Assembly (NCBI GenBank): GCA_903932865.1
Contig: CAIZHQ010000016.1
Coordinates: forward strand, 620,001 to 684,000
From: an uncultured Burkholderiales bacterium
GTDB taxonomy: Bacteria; Pseudomonadota; Gammaproteobacteria; Burkholderiales; Burkholderiaceae_C
Direction: 5' to 3'
DNA length: 64,000 nt
The first letter of the stretch is position 1. Each line of letters opens with the position of its first letter. The translations under genes and the position numbers were made by a program. The notes beneath the pieces were generated by a model. That model searched no databases and was not told the origin of the DNA. It saw nothing but the letters and a program-made list of their open reading frames with translations. This document shows, one piece after another, positions 45,828-54,612 of this stretch.

Positions 45828-48623
45828 TCAACTTTCTGTTGATCGAGTTCTTCGTGATTTCTTGGCTGCTGGCGCAGGCAGCAAGCTGGTGATACGTTGG
45901 TACAGCTCGAACAGGAAGGCGACGCGTTCGGCGTCGGAGGCGTAGGTCTTTTTGCCGCCGCTGGGTTGGTAGGCGGCGTCTACGGCGGTGTCTAGTTTTT
46001 GGTGGGCCTTGAGTAATGCCGGGGGCATGGTCAGTGGGTCGTAAAGGTCGGCCAGTGACGAGCTTGCAAATTGGGCGCGGGCGTTGAGGACGCACAGGGC
46101 GGCTTGTTCGATGGCGGTGCGGTGTTTGTCGCTGAGTGGCTCGCCAGCCAAGCCGGGCCAGGGGTAGTTGTTGTAGACGATGGTGTTGGAGTAGCTGTAC
46201 CGACTTTCCAATCGACCGCAAGTCTGTCGCATCCAAGCGTTGTGCATCGTGCTGGTAAGCACGCCAAAGGTGAACAGTGAGGCGTCGTCGACAAAGAAAA
46301 TTTTGTCACCGCAGATGACGTCACTGTCCAGATAGCCGATGGGGATGAATTGGCGGCGTTCGGAAGAAACCTTTGGGATCGCCAAATAGCGTTTGGATTT
46401 GGGTTGGCGAATTTCACCGAACAGTGTCGGTGTGCTGGCCAGAGCCACGGTTGCGGCTTTGGTGCTGGCTTCGCGCATGGCGCGTACACCCTCTACGCGC
46501 TTAAGCACATGGGGCATGGTGCGAAGTTCCGCTGGTGGGATGTTGACGAGCCACAAACACCAGCGGCCAATGTTGTTGATGAATTCATCGCCCATCAAGT
46601 ACGGTCGAATCCATTTGGCTGCTTTGGGTTCAACAGCGAGGAGTACTTCTTTTTCTGCATCGCTCATCAACAAGTTTCCACCGTCCACTGGCGAGCTGCC
46701 TCTTGTCATTTGTGCGGATGTAAAAAGTGGTGCGCGCTGCTTTTCTAAAAAAACTGTCGGGGCATCTACGAGATACGGGTTGATGTTTTTTACCGGGACG
46801 GCAAGCGGTAGCCCTTTGATGTCTTCGTATTCATAGATGGTTTTGACGGCTTGGTTTTCGGCGCCAAAACCCACGATCACGCAATGCACGGCAGCGTTGC
46901 CTTTGGCTTCATTGCTCCACTGGAACGTGCGGTGGGCAAACTGGATGTGCATACCCAGGCGCTGCATCTCACCCCAAAGCACGGCCACATGTTCACCTTG
47001 TGTGATGCTGTTGGTCGAGACAAACGCAGCATGTGTTTTTTGGCCTTGGCAATACCTTGCGGCCAAGATGTACCAGCCACACACAAAGTCCAAAACGCCC
47101 GCGCCATGGATGCCCTGCATCACGGCAGCCAAATCATCTTTTTGCTCTCTGCTTTGGTAGCTGTATCCCAAGAACGGCGGATTGCCCAGCACATAACTGC
47201 ACCGCTCCGCTGGCAGCACCTCGTTCCAGTCCAGCCGCAGCGCGTTGGCGTGGCGGATTTGCGGTGAGCTTTTGAGCGGGATGCGGGCAAAGTACAGGCC
47301 AAACTCCACGCTCACGCGCAGGTTCATTTGGTGGTCCACCAGCCACAGGGCCACTTGGGCAATTTGCGCTGGAAACTCTTCGATCTCGATGCCAAAGAAT
47401 TGGTCCACGTTCACGCCGATCAGGCCATGCACGTCCACCGTCAGCTGGCCTTTGTGGGCGCTCAGTTCGTGGTCGGCCCGCAGCACCTTCAGCTCCAGCT
47501 CGCGCAGTTCGCGGTAGCTGATGACCAAGAAGTTGCCGCACCCACATGCCGGGTCAAAAAACGTCAGCTGGCGCAGCTTTTTGTGAAACTCAAACAGCTT
47601 GTTGCGGTGGCCTTTCACGCGCTCAAACTCGGCGTGCAGTTCGTCCAGAAACAGCGGCTTGATCAGCTTGAGGATGTTGGCCTCAGATGTGTAGTGCGCG
47701 CCCAGGTTTCGGCGGGCTTTTTCATCCATGATGCTTTGGAACAAGCTGCCAAAAATCGCCGGGCTGATGGCCGACCAGTCGAGCGCACAGGCGTCCAGCA
47801 GGGCTTCGCGCATGGCGGTGCTGAAGTCGGCCATGGGCAGGGTTTCTTCAAACAGGCGGCCGTTGATGTACGCAAACTGGCCCAGCTGTTCGTCGATGTT
47901 TTTGCTGCGCTGGTTCTCGTGCGTGTTGAGCACCTGAAACAGTTGCCCCAGGCGCGGCCCCAGGTCTGAGCCGTCGGGCGCGGTGCGTTCTTCCACAAAG
48001 TCGCGGAACGATTGCGCAGGCTGAAAGATGCCGGTGTCGTCGGCAAACAAACAAAACAGCAGGCGCACCAGCAGCACTTCGAGGGCGTGGCCGCTGTAGC
48101 CGCTGGCTTTCAGGGCGTCATGCAGGCGGCCCATGCGCTCGGCGGCCTTGATGTTGACTGGGTCTTCGGCCTGGATGTCTTGCACCTTGTAGCCCGCCAG
48201 CAGGCCAAAGAGCTTGACGTGTTTGTGCAGGTGTTGAAGCTCAAACTCCACCGTCTCGCCCGTGGCCAAGCGGCGCACCCGAAAGCGGGCAAAGTCGCAC
48301 ACCACCACCAGCTGCGGCAGGTCGCGCTCGCTGAGGTTGTGGAGGTAGCCAATGGCCTGGTCCACCGCGTCGTCCAGGCTTTTGCCACGCGACTTGTGCT
48401 CCACCAACAGCACGCCGGGCCAAAACAGGTCCACAAAGCCTTGCGCACCGCCGAGCTTTTTTACATGAAGCTCAAAGGTGGCGACGCGTTTGTTGGTGAT
48501 GCCAAAGATTTCAAAGAAATCGATCCAAAAGGGCTTGGCCTGGCTGTCCTCGTTGCAGGCGTCGGCCCAGGTTTTGCTGAAAAGCAATGCCCTGGATTTG
48601 ATTTCGTTCCAATTAAGACCCAT
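45828..48623 (-). CDS. MmeI-like single-chain restriction-modification enzyme (type IIL/IIG)
   Basis: 931-residue fused nuclease-methyltransferase. The N-terminal PD-ExK site is Asp65, Glu75 and Lys77 in VDLFWPGVLLVEHKS, with the same 10- and 2-residue spacing as MmeI. A helical spacer follows (about 150-350). The gamma-class N6-adenine methyltransferase shows motif I DPACGCGN at 357-364 and motif IV NPPF at 481-484. The target-recognition region lies beyond about 620, then a C-terminal helical tail. One polypeptide should both methylate and cut, so no separate methylase is needed. It lies directly upstream of the KAP NTPase gene. The recognition sequence cannot be predicted here. Confidence 0.9.
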   Translation of the reverse strand: MGLNWNEIKSRALLFSKTWADACNEDSQAKPFWIDFFEIFGITNKRVATFELHVKKLGGAQGFVDLFWPGVLLVEHKSRGKSLDDAVDQAIGYLHNLSERDLPQLVVVCDFARFRVRRLATGETVEFELQHLHKHVKLFGLLAGYKVQDIQAEDPVNIKAAERMGRLHDALKASGYSGHALEVLLVRLLFCLFADDTGIFQPAQSFRDFVEERTAPDGSDLGPRLGQLFQVLNTHENQRSKNIDEQLGQFAYINGRLFEETLPMADFSTAMREALLDACALDWSAISPAIFGSLFQSIMDEKARRNLGAHYTSEANILKLIKPLFLDELHAEFERVKGHRNKLFEFHKKLRQLTFFDPACGCGNFLVISYRELRELELKVLRADHELSAHKGQLTVDVHGLIGVNVDQFFGIEIEEFPAQIAQVALWLVDHQMNLRVSVEFGLYFARIPLKSSPQIRHANALRLDWNEVLPAERCSYVLGNPPFLGYSYQSREQKDDLAAVMQGIHGAGVLDFVCGWYILAARYCQGQKTHAAFVSTNSITQGEHVAVLWGEMQRLGMHIQFAHRTFQWSNEAKGNAAVHCVIVGFGAENQAVKTIYEYEDIKGLPLAVPVKNINPYLVDAPTVFLEKQRAPLFTSAQMTRGSSPVDGGNLLMSDAEKEVLLAVEPKAAKWIRPYLMGDEFINNIGRWCLWLVNIPPAELRTMPHVLKRVEGVRAMREASTKAATVALASTPTLFGEIRQPKSKRYLAIPKVSSERRQFIPIGYLDSDVICGDKIFFVDDASLFTFGVLTSTMHNAWMRQTCGRLESRYSYSNTIVYNNYPWPGLAGEPLSDKHRTAIEQAALCVLNARAQFASSSLADLYDPLTMPPALLKAHQKLDTAVDAAYQPSGGKKTYASDAERVAFLFELYQRITSLLPAPAAKKSRRTRSTES

Positions 48624-48814
48624 TTGGTACTCATAAAGTGAGCTTGGATGTTAATGGAAAGTTCTCTATTTTTTAGATTGGGTAGTTCTGGGGAAGTAAT
48701 TAAAGGGTTGATGTCAGCGGTCATGCCGTCATCAGCCCCTCGGTTTGACAAACATGCCCATCACGATCAAACTCGGCATCTGACTAGATAGATGACCAGT
48801 TTGAGGGGGTTGAG

Positions 48815-49072
48815 ATGCACACATGGCCAGTACAAGACGCGAAAGCGCGGTTCAGTGAGTTTTTGGATGCGTGCTTGGTCGAGGGGCCGCAAATGGTGAC
48901 CCGGCGCGGCACTGAGACCGCCGTGCTGGTGCCCGTGCAGGAGTGGCGGCGCATGCAGTCGGCAGCTCGCCCCTCGCTGAAGCAACTGCTGCTCTCAGAC
49001 CAAGCCCGCACCGACTTGATCGTGCCGCCACGTGGGCAAGCCAAGCGGCGACCTGTGGAGCCGATGCTGTGA
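48815..49072 (+). CDS. Phd/YefM family antitoxin
   Basis: 85-residue antitoxin. The N-terminal WPVQDAKARFSEFLDAC and QMVTRRGTETAVLVPVQEW blocks form the Phd DNA-binding dimer; the C-terminal tail binds the toxin. GAGGGGG precedes the ATG. It overlaps the PIN toxin gene by four bases. The 190 bases upstream, back to the MmeI-like gene, are AT-rich and hold the divergent promoters, without a recognisable gene. Confidence 0.93.
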   Translation: MHTWPVQDAKARFSEFLDACLVEGPQMVTRRGTETAVLVPVQEWRRMQSAARPSLKQLLLSDQARTDLIVPPRGQAKRRPVEPML

Positions 49073-49485
49073 CGCAGCGGTATCTGCTGGACACCAATGT
49101 GGTGTCCGAGTTGCGCAAGCCGCGCCCGCATGGCGGCGTGGTGGCTTGGCTGGAATCGCTGGATGACGCTCAGCTTTTTGTGTCTGCCGTCACCCTGGGC
49201 GAAATTCAAGCGGGCATCGAGCTGACCCGGGAACAAGACCCCGACAAGGCGCAGCAAATTGAAGACTGGCTGGCCTTGGTGGCGGGTGCATACAATGTCT
49301 TGCCCATGGACGCCGCAGCCTTCACGGCTTGGGCAAAGTTGATGCACCGCAAGTCAGACACGCTCTCCGAAGACGCCATGAATGCCGCCACGGCGAAAGT
49401 GCATGGACTGACTGTGGCGACAAGGAATGTGTCGGACTTTCAGGCGCTGGGTTTCGAAGTGTTCAACCCATTTGCCCCGGTGTAA
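49069..49485 (+). CDS. VapC-type PIN domain toxin
   Basis: 138-residue PIN-domain RNase. Acidic metal ligands appear in YLLDTNVVSE, GEIQAGIE and SEDAMNAATA, then VATRNVSDF near the end. The GTG start at 49069 overlaps the antitoxin stop (GTGA); a longer open frame upstream runs through the antitoxin gene and is not the start. Together with Phd it forms a complete toxin-antitoxin pair and marks the right edge of the accessory island. Confidence 0.93.
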   Translation: MTQRYLLDTNVVSELRKPRPHGGVVAWLESLDDAQLFVSAVTLGEIQAGIELTREQDPDKAQQIEDWLALVAGAYNVLPMDAAAFTAWAKLMHRKSDTLSEDAMNAATAKVHGLTVATRNVSDFQALGFEVFNPFAPV

Positions 49486-49517
49486 TCCAATTTTTTGCAC
49501 GGGGCTTGACTCAGCCC

Positions 49518-50360
49518 TCACCCGAATTCCCGAAACCCCTTGAGCGGCGGCAGCGGCGCAAACTTGGCTTCGCGTTTTTGTTGCATGGCGCTGATGGCTT
49601 CGCGCACGTTGGCGTTGCTCCAGATCGCGCCTTGCAGCCAGCCCATGTGGCGCAGGCTGTCTTCGGTGCTGTGGTCGCGGGCGTAGTGCAGCACTTGCTT
49701 GGTGCCCCAAATCGCCACAGGCGGTTTGCTGGCGATCTCTTTGGCCGCTTGCAGGGCGGCGGCCACGGTGGCTTCTTGGGTGGGCAGCACCTCGTTGACC
49801 AGGCCGTGGGCCAGCGCTTTGTCGGCACCCAGGCGGCGGCCAGTGTAGGCCAGTTCTTTGACCAGCGCCATGGGCAGCAGCTTGGGCAGGCGCTGCAGCG
49901 TGCCCACGTCGGCCACCATGCCGATGTTGATTTCTTGGATGCAGAAAAACGCATCGGCCGAGGCATAGCGCATGCAGCAGGCGGTGACCATGTCCACCGC
50001 GCCGCCAATGCAGCCGCCGTGAATGGCCGCGATCACCGGGATGCGCAGTTCTTCGAGCAAGGTGAAGGTGTGCTGCATGTCGGTCAGCAGGTCGTACACC
50101 GCAGAGCGGCCTTCGGCGCTGGTGTCGTCCATTTGGATGGCGCTGCCAAAGGTCTGCAGGTCCATGCCTGCGCTGAAGTGTTTGCCCGTGCTGGAGATCA
50201 CCAGCGCACGCGCCGTGCCCGCCTTGTGGATGTCGGTCAGCACCTCGTGCAGCTCGCGCCAGAAGGTGGGGTGCATGGTGTTCATCGCCTCGGGGCGGTT
50301 CATCACCAGGTGGGCGATGTGATTTTCAGTCGAGAGGGAAAAGCAGTTCAGTTTGTCCAT
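49518..50360 (-). CDS. Enoyl-CoA hydratase/isomerase (crotonase) family protein
   Basis: 280-residue crotonase-fold enzyme. The oxyanion-hole segments are GKHFSAGMDLQTFG and AIHGGCIGGAVDMVTACCMRY; the EINIGMVADVGTLQRLPKL region carries the acidic residues typical of dienoyl-CoA isomerases (Ech1-like). The precise reaction is uncertain. Its first 35 bases overlap the end of dinB on the same strand. Confidence 0.9.
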   Translation of the reverse strand: MDKLNCFSLSTENHIAHLVMNRPEAMNTMHPTFWRELHEVLTDIHKAGTARALVISSTGKHFSAGMDLQTFGSAIQMDDTSAEGRSAVYDLLTDMQHTFTLLEELRIPVIAAIHGGCIGGAVDMVTACCMRYASADAFFCIQEINIGMVADVGTLQRLPKLLPMALVKELAYTGRRLGADKALAHGLVNEVLPTQEATVAAALQAAKEIASKPPVAIWGTKQVLHYARDHSTEDSLRHMGWLQGAIWSNANVREAISAMQQKREAKFAPLPPLKGFREFG

Positions 50361-51636
50361 GGTCGTTCACTTGGGGTGGTGGGTTGGCAGATGCTTCACT
50401 GTAAGAGGCCACAGGGGCGGGCGCTGTCCCGGCTTTGACCAGGGAGCCCACCCGCACACCCAATAGCCGTATGCGGCGTGACAGGTCCACGCGTTTGAGG
50501 CATTGGCCTGCGGTTTGCCGGATTTGTTTGGCATCGGCGGTGTATTCGGTCAGGGTCTGGTCGCGTGTGACGGCCTGGAAGTTGTCGTACCGCAGCTTGA
50601 TGCCGATGGTTTTGCCTTCGTAGCCTTTGCGCTGCAAATCGGCCGCCACCTGCTGGCACAGGCGGGTGAAAACAGCCCCCAGTTCTTCGCGGTCACGCAC
50701 GGCGTGCAGGTCCCGATCAAACGTCGTCTCGCGGCTCATGCTGACGGGTTCGCTTTCGGTCTCGACCGGGCGGTCGTCACGGCCCCATGCCGCTTCATGC
50801 AGCCAGGCGCCGTAGCTTTTGCCAAAGTTTTCAATCAGCCAGTGCAGCTCTCGCGCCGCCAAATCGCCAATGGTGTGGATGCCAAAGCCCTTGAGCTTTT
50901 CGTCGGCCTTGGGGCCCACCCCGTTGATCTTGCGGCAGGCCAGCGGCCAGATGTGGGTTTGCAGGTCGGCCTCGTGCACGACCGAGATGCCATTGGGTTT
51001 GTTGAACTCGCTGGCCATTTTGGCGATGAGCTTGTTGGGCGCGACACCCACCGAGCAGGTGAGCCCAGTGGCCTCAAAAATGCTTTTCTGGATCAGCCGC
51101 GCCAGCACGCGTCCGCCTTCGCGCTGGCCGCCGGGCACCTCGGTGAAGTCGATGTAAACCTCGTCCACGCCCCGGTCCTGCATGAGGGGCGCGATGTCGG
51201 TGATGATGCTTTTGAAGGTGCGCGAAAAGTACCGGTAACGCTCAAAGTCCACCGATAACAAAATGGCTTGTGGGCAGAGCTTGGCGGCTTTCATCAGGCC
51301 CATGGCCGAGCCGATGCCAAACTGCCGCGCCGCATAAGTGGCGGTGGTGATCACACCGCGCCCGGTGTAGCCCTCGATGCGTGGGAAAAAATCCACCGGG
51401 ATCCGGTCCAGCCGTTCGGCAAAGGTGTCTTCGGTCCACTCGCCATCGGGGTAAGCCGCTTGCAGTTTGCCCAGCAGGTCGTCTTCCTTTCGGCGGCCGC
51501 CGCCAATGACCACGGGCAAGCCCTTGAGCTGCGGGTAGCGCAGCAACTCGCAAGACGCGTAAAACGCGTCCATGTCGAGGTGGGCAATGCGGCGTATAGG
51601 AGGGGCCACGGTGATTGAAACAGGTGAAATGGTCAC
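50326..51636 (-). CDS. dinB: DNA polymerase IV (Y-family)
   Basis: 436-residue translesion polymerase. The catalytic palm motif IAHLDMDAFYASCE is near the N-terminus, the second carboxylate motif is GVDEVYIDFTE, CSVGVAPNKLIAKMAS follows, and then the little-finger domain. The C-terminus ends in QTELLFPLD, a possible beta-clamp-binding motif. No LexA box was confirmed upstream. Confidence 0.96.
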   Translation of the reverse strand: MTISPVSITVAPPIRRIAHLDMDAFYASCELLRYPQLKGLPVVIGGGRRKEDDLLGKLQAAYPDGEWTEDTFAERLDRIPVDFFPRIEGYTGRGVITTATYAARQFGIGSAMGLMKAAKLCPQAILLSVDFERYRYFSRTFKSIITDIAPLMQDRGVDEVYIDFTEVPGGQREGGRVLARLIQKSIFEATGLTCSVGVAPNKLIAKMASEFNKPNGISVVHEADLQTHIWPLACRKINGVGPKADEKLKGFGIHTIGDLAARELHWLIENFGKSYGAWLHEAAWGRDDRPVETESEPVSMSRETTFDRDLHAVRDREELGAVFTRLCQQVAADLQRKGYEGKTIGIKLRYDNFQAVTRDQTLTEYTADAKQIRQTAGQCLKRVDLSRRIRLLGVRVGSLVKAGTAPAPVASYSEASANPPPQVNDHGQTELLFPLD

Positions 51637-51697
51637 CTATCAAGCATAGCGCGGCCCCAAGGGGTTTTGGCTTTGCCCAAGCCCTGGCCGGTCCGGT

Positions 51698-52855
51698 TTA
51701 CTGACCTGTGGGAAAAGTGCCTGGCAGCAAGATGCTCTTGTCCACCGTGTCCATTTGCGTGCGACCGCAAAAGGCCATGGTCAGGTCCAGTTCTTTGTGG
51801 ATGATTTCCAGCGCTTTGGTCACGCCCGCTTCGCCCATGGCGCCCAGGCCATACAGCATGGAGCGGCCAATGTAGACGCCCTTGGCGCCCAGGGCGCGGG
51901 CCTTCACCACGTCCTGGCCACTGCGGATGCCGCCGTCCATGTGCACTTCGATGTTTTGGCCCACGGCATCCACGATGGCGGGCAGGGCTTCGATACTGGA
52001 CTGTGCGCCGTCGAGCTGGCGGCCGCCGTGGTTGCTGACAATCAGGGCGTCGGCGCCCGATTGCACCGCCATGTGGGCGTCATCCACGTCCTGAATGCCC
52101 TTCAAAATGAGCTTGCCGCCCCAGCGCTTTTTGATCCACTCCACATCGCCCCAATTCAGGCCGGGGTCAAACTGCGAGGCGGTCCACGAAGACAGGCTGC
52201 TCATGTCGGCCACGCCTGTGACATGGCCCACGATGTTGCCGAACTGGCGACGCGGTGTGCCCAGCATGCCCAGGGCCCAGCGGGGCTTGCTGGCGATGTT
52301 GATCATGTTCTTGATCGTCAGCTTGGGCGGTGCAGACAGGCCGTTTTTCAGGTCCTTGTGGCGCTGACCCAGAATTTGCAAGTCCAGAGTGAGCACCAGC
52401 GCGCCACAGTTGGCGGCTTTGGCGCGGTCAATCAGGCGCTCGATGAAGCCCTTGTCTTTCATCACATAGAGCTGAAACCAGAAGCCTTCACCGGCATGCT
52501 GGGCCACGTCTTCGATGGAGCAGATGCTCATGGTGGACAGTGTGAAGGGCACGCCAAATTTCTTGGCAGCGCGGGCAGCCAGAATTTCACCGTCTGCGTG
52601 CTGCATGCCCGTCAGGCCCGTGGGCGCAATGGCCACGGGCATGGCGACCTTCTCGCCCACCATGGTGCTGGCAGTGCTGCGGTTTTCCATGTTCACGGCC
52701 ACTCGCTGGCGCAGCTTGATCTTCTGAAAATCGCTTTCGTTGGCCCGGTAGGTGCTCTCGGTCCAAGAGCCGCTGTCTGCATAGTCGTAAAACATGCGCG
52801 GCACGCGTTTTTCGGCCAAAACGCGCAGGTCTTCGATGGTGGTGATCACGGACAT
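51698..52855 (-). CDS. lldD: FMN-dependent L-lactate/alpha-hydroxy-acid dehydrogenase
   Basis: 385-residue FMN enzyme. RMFYDYADSGSWTESTYRAN at the start, PVAIAPTGLTGMQHADGE, catalytic SNHGGRQLDG and the phosphate-binding MDGGIRSGQDVVKA are all present. It probably oxidises L-lactate to pyruvate; other (S)-2-hydroxy acids such as glycolate are possible. GGAGAC precedes the ATG. It lies downstream of the uronate dehydrogenase gene on the same strand, about 110 nt apart, so it may or may not belong to that operon. Confidence 0.93.
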   Translation of the reverse strand: MSVITTIEDLRVLAEKRVPRMFYDYADSGSWTESTYRANESDFQKIKLRQRVAVNMENRSTASTMVGEKVAMPVAIAPTGLTGMQHADGEILAARAAKKFGVPFTLSTMSICSIEDVAQHAGEGFWFQLYVMKDKGFIERLIDRAKAANCGALVLTLDLQILGQRHKDLKNGLSAPPKLTIKNMINIASKPRWALGMLGTPRRQFGNIVGHVTGVADMSSLSSWTASQFDPGLNWGDVEWIKKRWGGKLILKGIQDVDDAHMAVQSGADALIVSNHGGRQLDGAQSSIEALPAIVDAVGQNIEVHMDGGIRSGQDVVKARALGAKGVYIGRSMLYGLGAMGEAGVTKALEIIHKELDLTMAFCGRTQMDTVDKSILLPGTFPTGQ

Positions 52856-52966
52856 AGGGGGTCTCCTGGGTTTTTATCAAGCAGAACTGGTCAACATCGT
52901 AGCCGCTGGGGCAGTGCCAGCTTGTGAAACTTGGGACAGTGCGCTTGAAATTTTTTGTGGCGTGCT

Positions 52967-53788
52967 TCAGCCGTGGGGTGTGGCTTTCACAAACGCACCC
53001 CCCTGATAGATGGCTGCTGGGTCTTGTGTGTCGATGCTTGATTGGCGTGCTTCCACGGCAGGGCGGAACACGTCGGACGAATCCAAAGGGCGGTAACCAA
53101 GGTGTTTGGCATGGGTGTTGTCCCACCAAGTGGTCTGGTTGTCGGACATGCCGTAAATGATGCTGTGGCCCACGATGGGCGCGGTCAGGGCAGACACGAC
53201 CAGACGCTCCAGGTCGTCAAAGCTCAGCCAGGTGGCCAGCATGCGGCGGTCTTTGGGTTCGGCATACGAGGAGCCAATGCGCAGGCTGACGGTTTCAATG
53301 CCCCAACGGTCCCAATACAGTTGGGCCAGGTCTTCACCAAAGGCTTTGGACAGCCCATAAAACCCGTCGGGCTTGGGCGGCATGCGGGTGTTGACCACCT
53401 CGTCCTGGCGGTAAAAGCCCGTCACATGGTTGGAGCTGGCAAACACGATGCGCTTGACCCCTTGCAAACGGGCGGCTTCGTACAGGTTGACCATGCCCAC
53501 AATGTTGCCCGCCAAAATCGGCTCCCAGGGTTGTTCGGTGGACACCCCGCCCATGTGCACCACTGCGTTCACACCTTCGAGCAAGGCCATCATCTGGTCT
53601 TTGTCTTCGAGCGATGCGAGTTGCACCTCTTCGCCAGCACCCGCTGGGTCCAGTTCTCGCCTGTGGCTCACGCGCAGCACGTCGCAATAGCCTTTCAGGC
53701 GGGGGCGAAGTTCTTTGCCCAAGTTGCCACCCGCACCCGTCAGGAGCAGGCGGGGAAATCGAATGGGGGAGGCCGGTGTTTTGAGCAT
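52967..53788 (-). CDS. udh: NAD-dependent uronate dehydrogenase
   Basis: 273-residue short-chain (extended SDR) dehydrogenase. The cofactor motif LLTGAGGNLGKELRP is near residue 16, the active-site region shows SSNHVTGFY and YxxxK is YGLSK. These match bacterial uronate dehydrogenases, which oxidise galacturonate or glucuronate to the aldarolactone. The neighbours (glucarate dehydratase, GarL-like aldolase, lactonase, galactarate dehydratase) strongly support the role. It is the third gene of gudD-garL-udh on the minus strand. Confidence 0.9.
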   Translation of the reverse strand: MLKTPASPIRFPRLLLTGAGGNLGKELRPRLKGYCDVLRVSHRRELDPAGAGEEVQLASLEDKDQMMALLEGVNAVVHMGGVSTEQPWEPILAGNIVGMVNLYEAARLQGVKRIVFASSNHVTGFYRQDEVVNTRMPPKPDGFYGLSKAFGEDLAQLYWDRWGIETVSLRIGSSYAEPKDRRMLATWLSFDDLERLVVSALTAPIVGHSIIYGMSDNQTTWWDNTHAKHLGYRPLDSSDVFRPAVEARQSSIDTQDPAAIYQGGAFVKATPHG

Positions 53789-53802
53789 GGGGTTTTTGAA
53801 AT

Positions 53803-54567
53803 TCAGAATTTGAAACGACCCGCCAGAGCCGTGGCGCTGTCGCGCAGCACGTTCTGGTCGGCGCCCACGGCCACAAACAGGCAGCCTTGTTCGACGTAGT
53901 GCTTGGCCAGGGCTTCATCACCGGTCAGGATGCCCGCTGCTTTGCCACAAGCCCGGATGCGGGCAATCGACTCGTCGATGACTTTGAGCACTTCGGGGTG
54001 CTTGGGGTTGCCCAAGTGGCCTAAAGCGGCCGACAAGTCACCAGGGCCGATGAACACGCCATCCACGCCGTCTACGTTCGCAATGGCTTCGATGTTCTTC
54101 AGGCCCAGCACGGTTTCCACTTGCAGCAACAGACAAATTTCTTCGCTGCTGTGTTGGGCGTAGCCTTTGACGCGGCCGTAGTGGCTGGCGCGGGGCGCAC
54201 CTGCATAGCCGCGCACGCCGTGGGGCGGGTAGCGGGTGTAGGACACCGCTTGTTGCGCTTCTACTTCAGTTTGAATGTAGGGCACCAACAGGGATTGCAC
54301 CCCTACATCAAGCAGGCGCTTGAAGGTCACCATGTCGTTCCATGGCGGGCGCACTATTGGCGTGGTGGGGCTGCCCTTCATGGCCTGCAATTGCGCCACG
54401 ATTTCAGTCAGGTCGTTGGGCGAGTGCTCCATGTCCAGCAGCAGCCAGTCAAAGCCGCAGTGCGCCAGGATTTCGGTGCTGATGTTGCTGCACAGGTGAG
54501 ACCACAGGCCAATTTGCTTTTGACCCGACTGGATCGCGTGTTTGAAATGGTTGATGGGCATGTCCAT
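53803..54567 (-). CDS. garL: HpcH/HpaI-family aldolase, 5-keto-4-deoxy-D-glucarate aldolase-like
   Basis: 254-residue class II aldolase of the HpcH/HpaI family. FDWLLLDMEHSPNDL, PIVRPPWND, GVQSLLVPYIQTEVEA, RYPPHGVRGYAG, LLQVETVLGLKNIEAIA and GVFIGPGDLSAALGH are all diagnostic. In context it should split 5-keto-4-deoxyglucarate into pyruvate and tartronate semialdehyde. ATG 54567 is preferred because GAGGA lies upstream; ATG 54582 and 54561 are alternatives. Confidence 0.9.
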   Translation of the reverse strand: MDMPINHFKHAIQSGQKQIGLWSHLCSNISTEILAHCGFDWLLLDMEHSPNDLTEIVAQLQAMKGSPTTPIVRPPWNDMVTFKRLLDVGVQSLLVPYIQTEVEAQQAVSYTRYPPHGVRGYAGAPRASHYGRVKGYAQHSSEEICLLLQVETVLGLKNIEAIANVDGVDGVFIGPGDLSAALGHLGNPKHPEVLKVIDESIARIRACGKAAGILTGDEALAKHYVEQGCLFVAVGADQNVLRDSATALAGRFKF

Positions 54568-54612
54568 GGTGTGATTCCTCAAAAGGGGGGAGTGCGTGTG
54601 GTGACCTTGATT

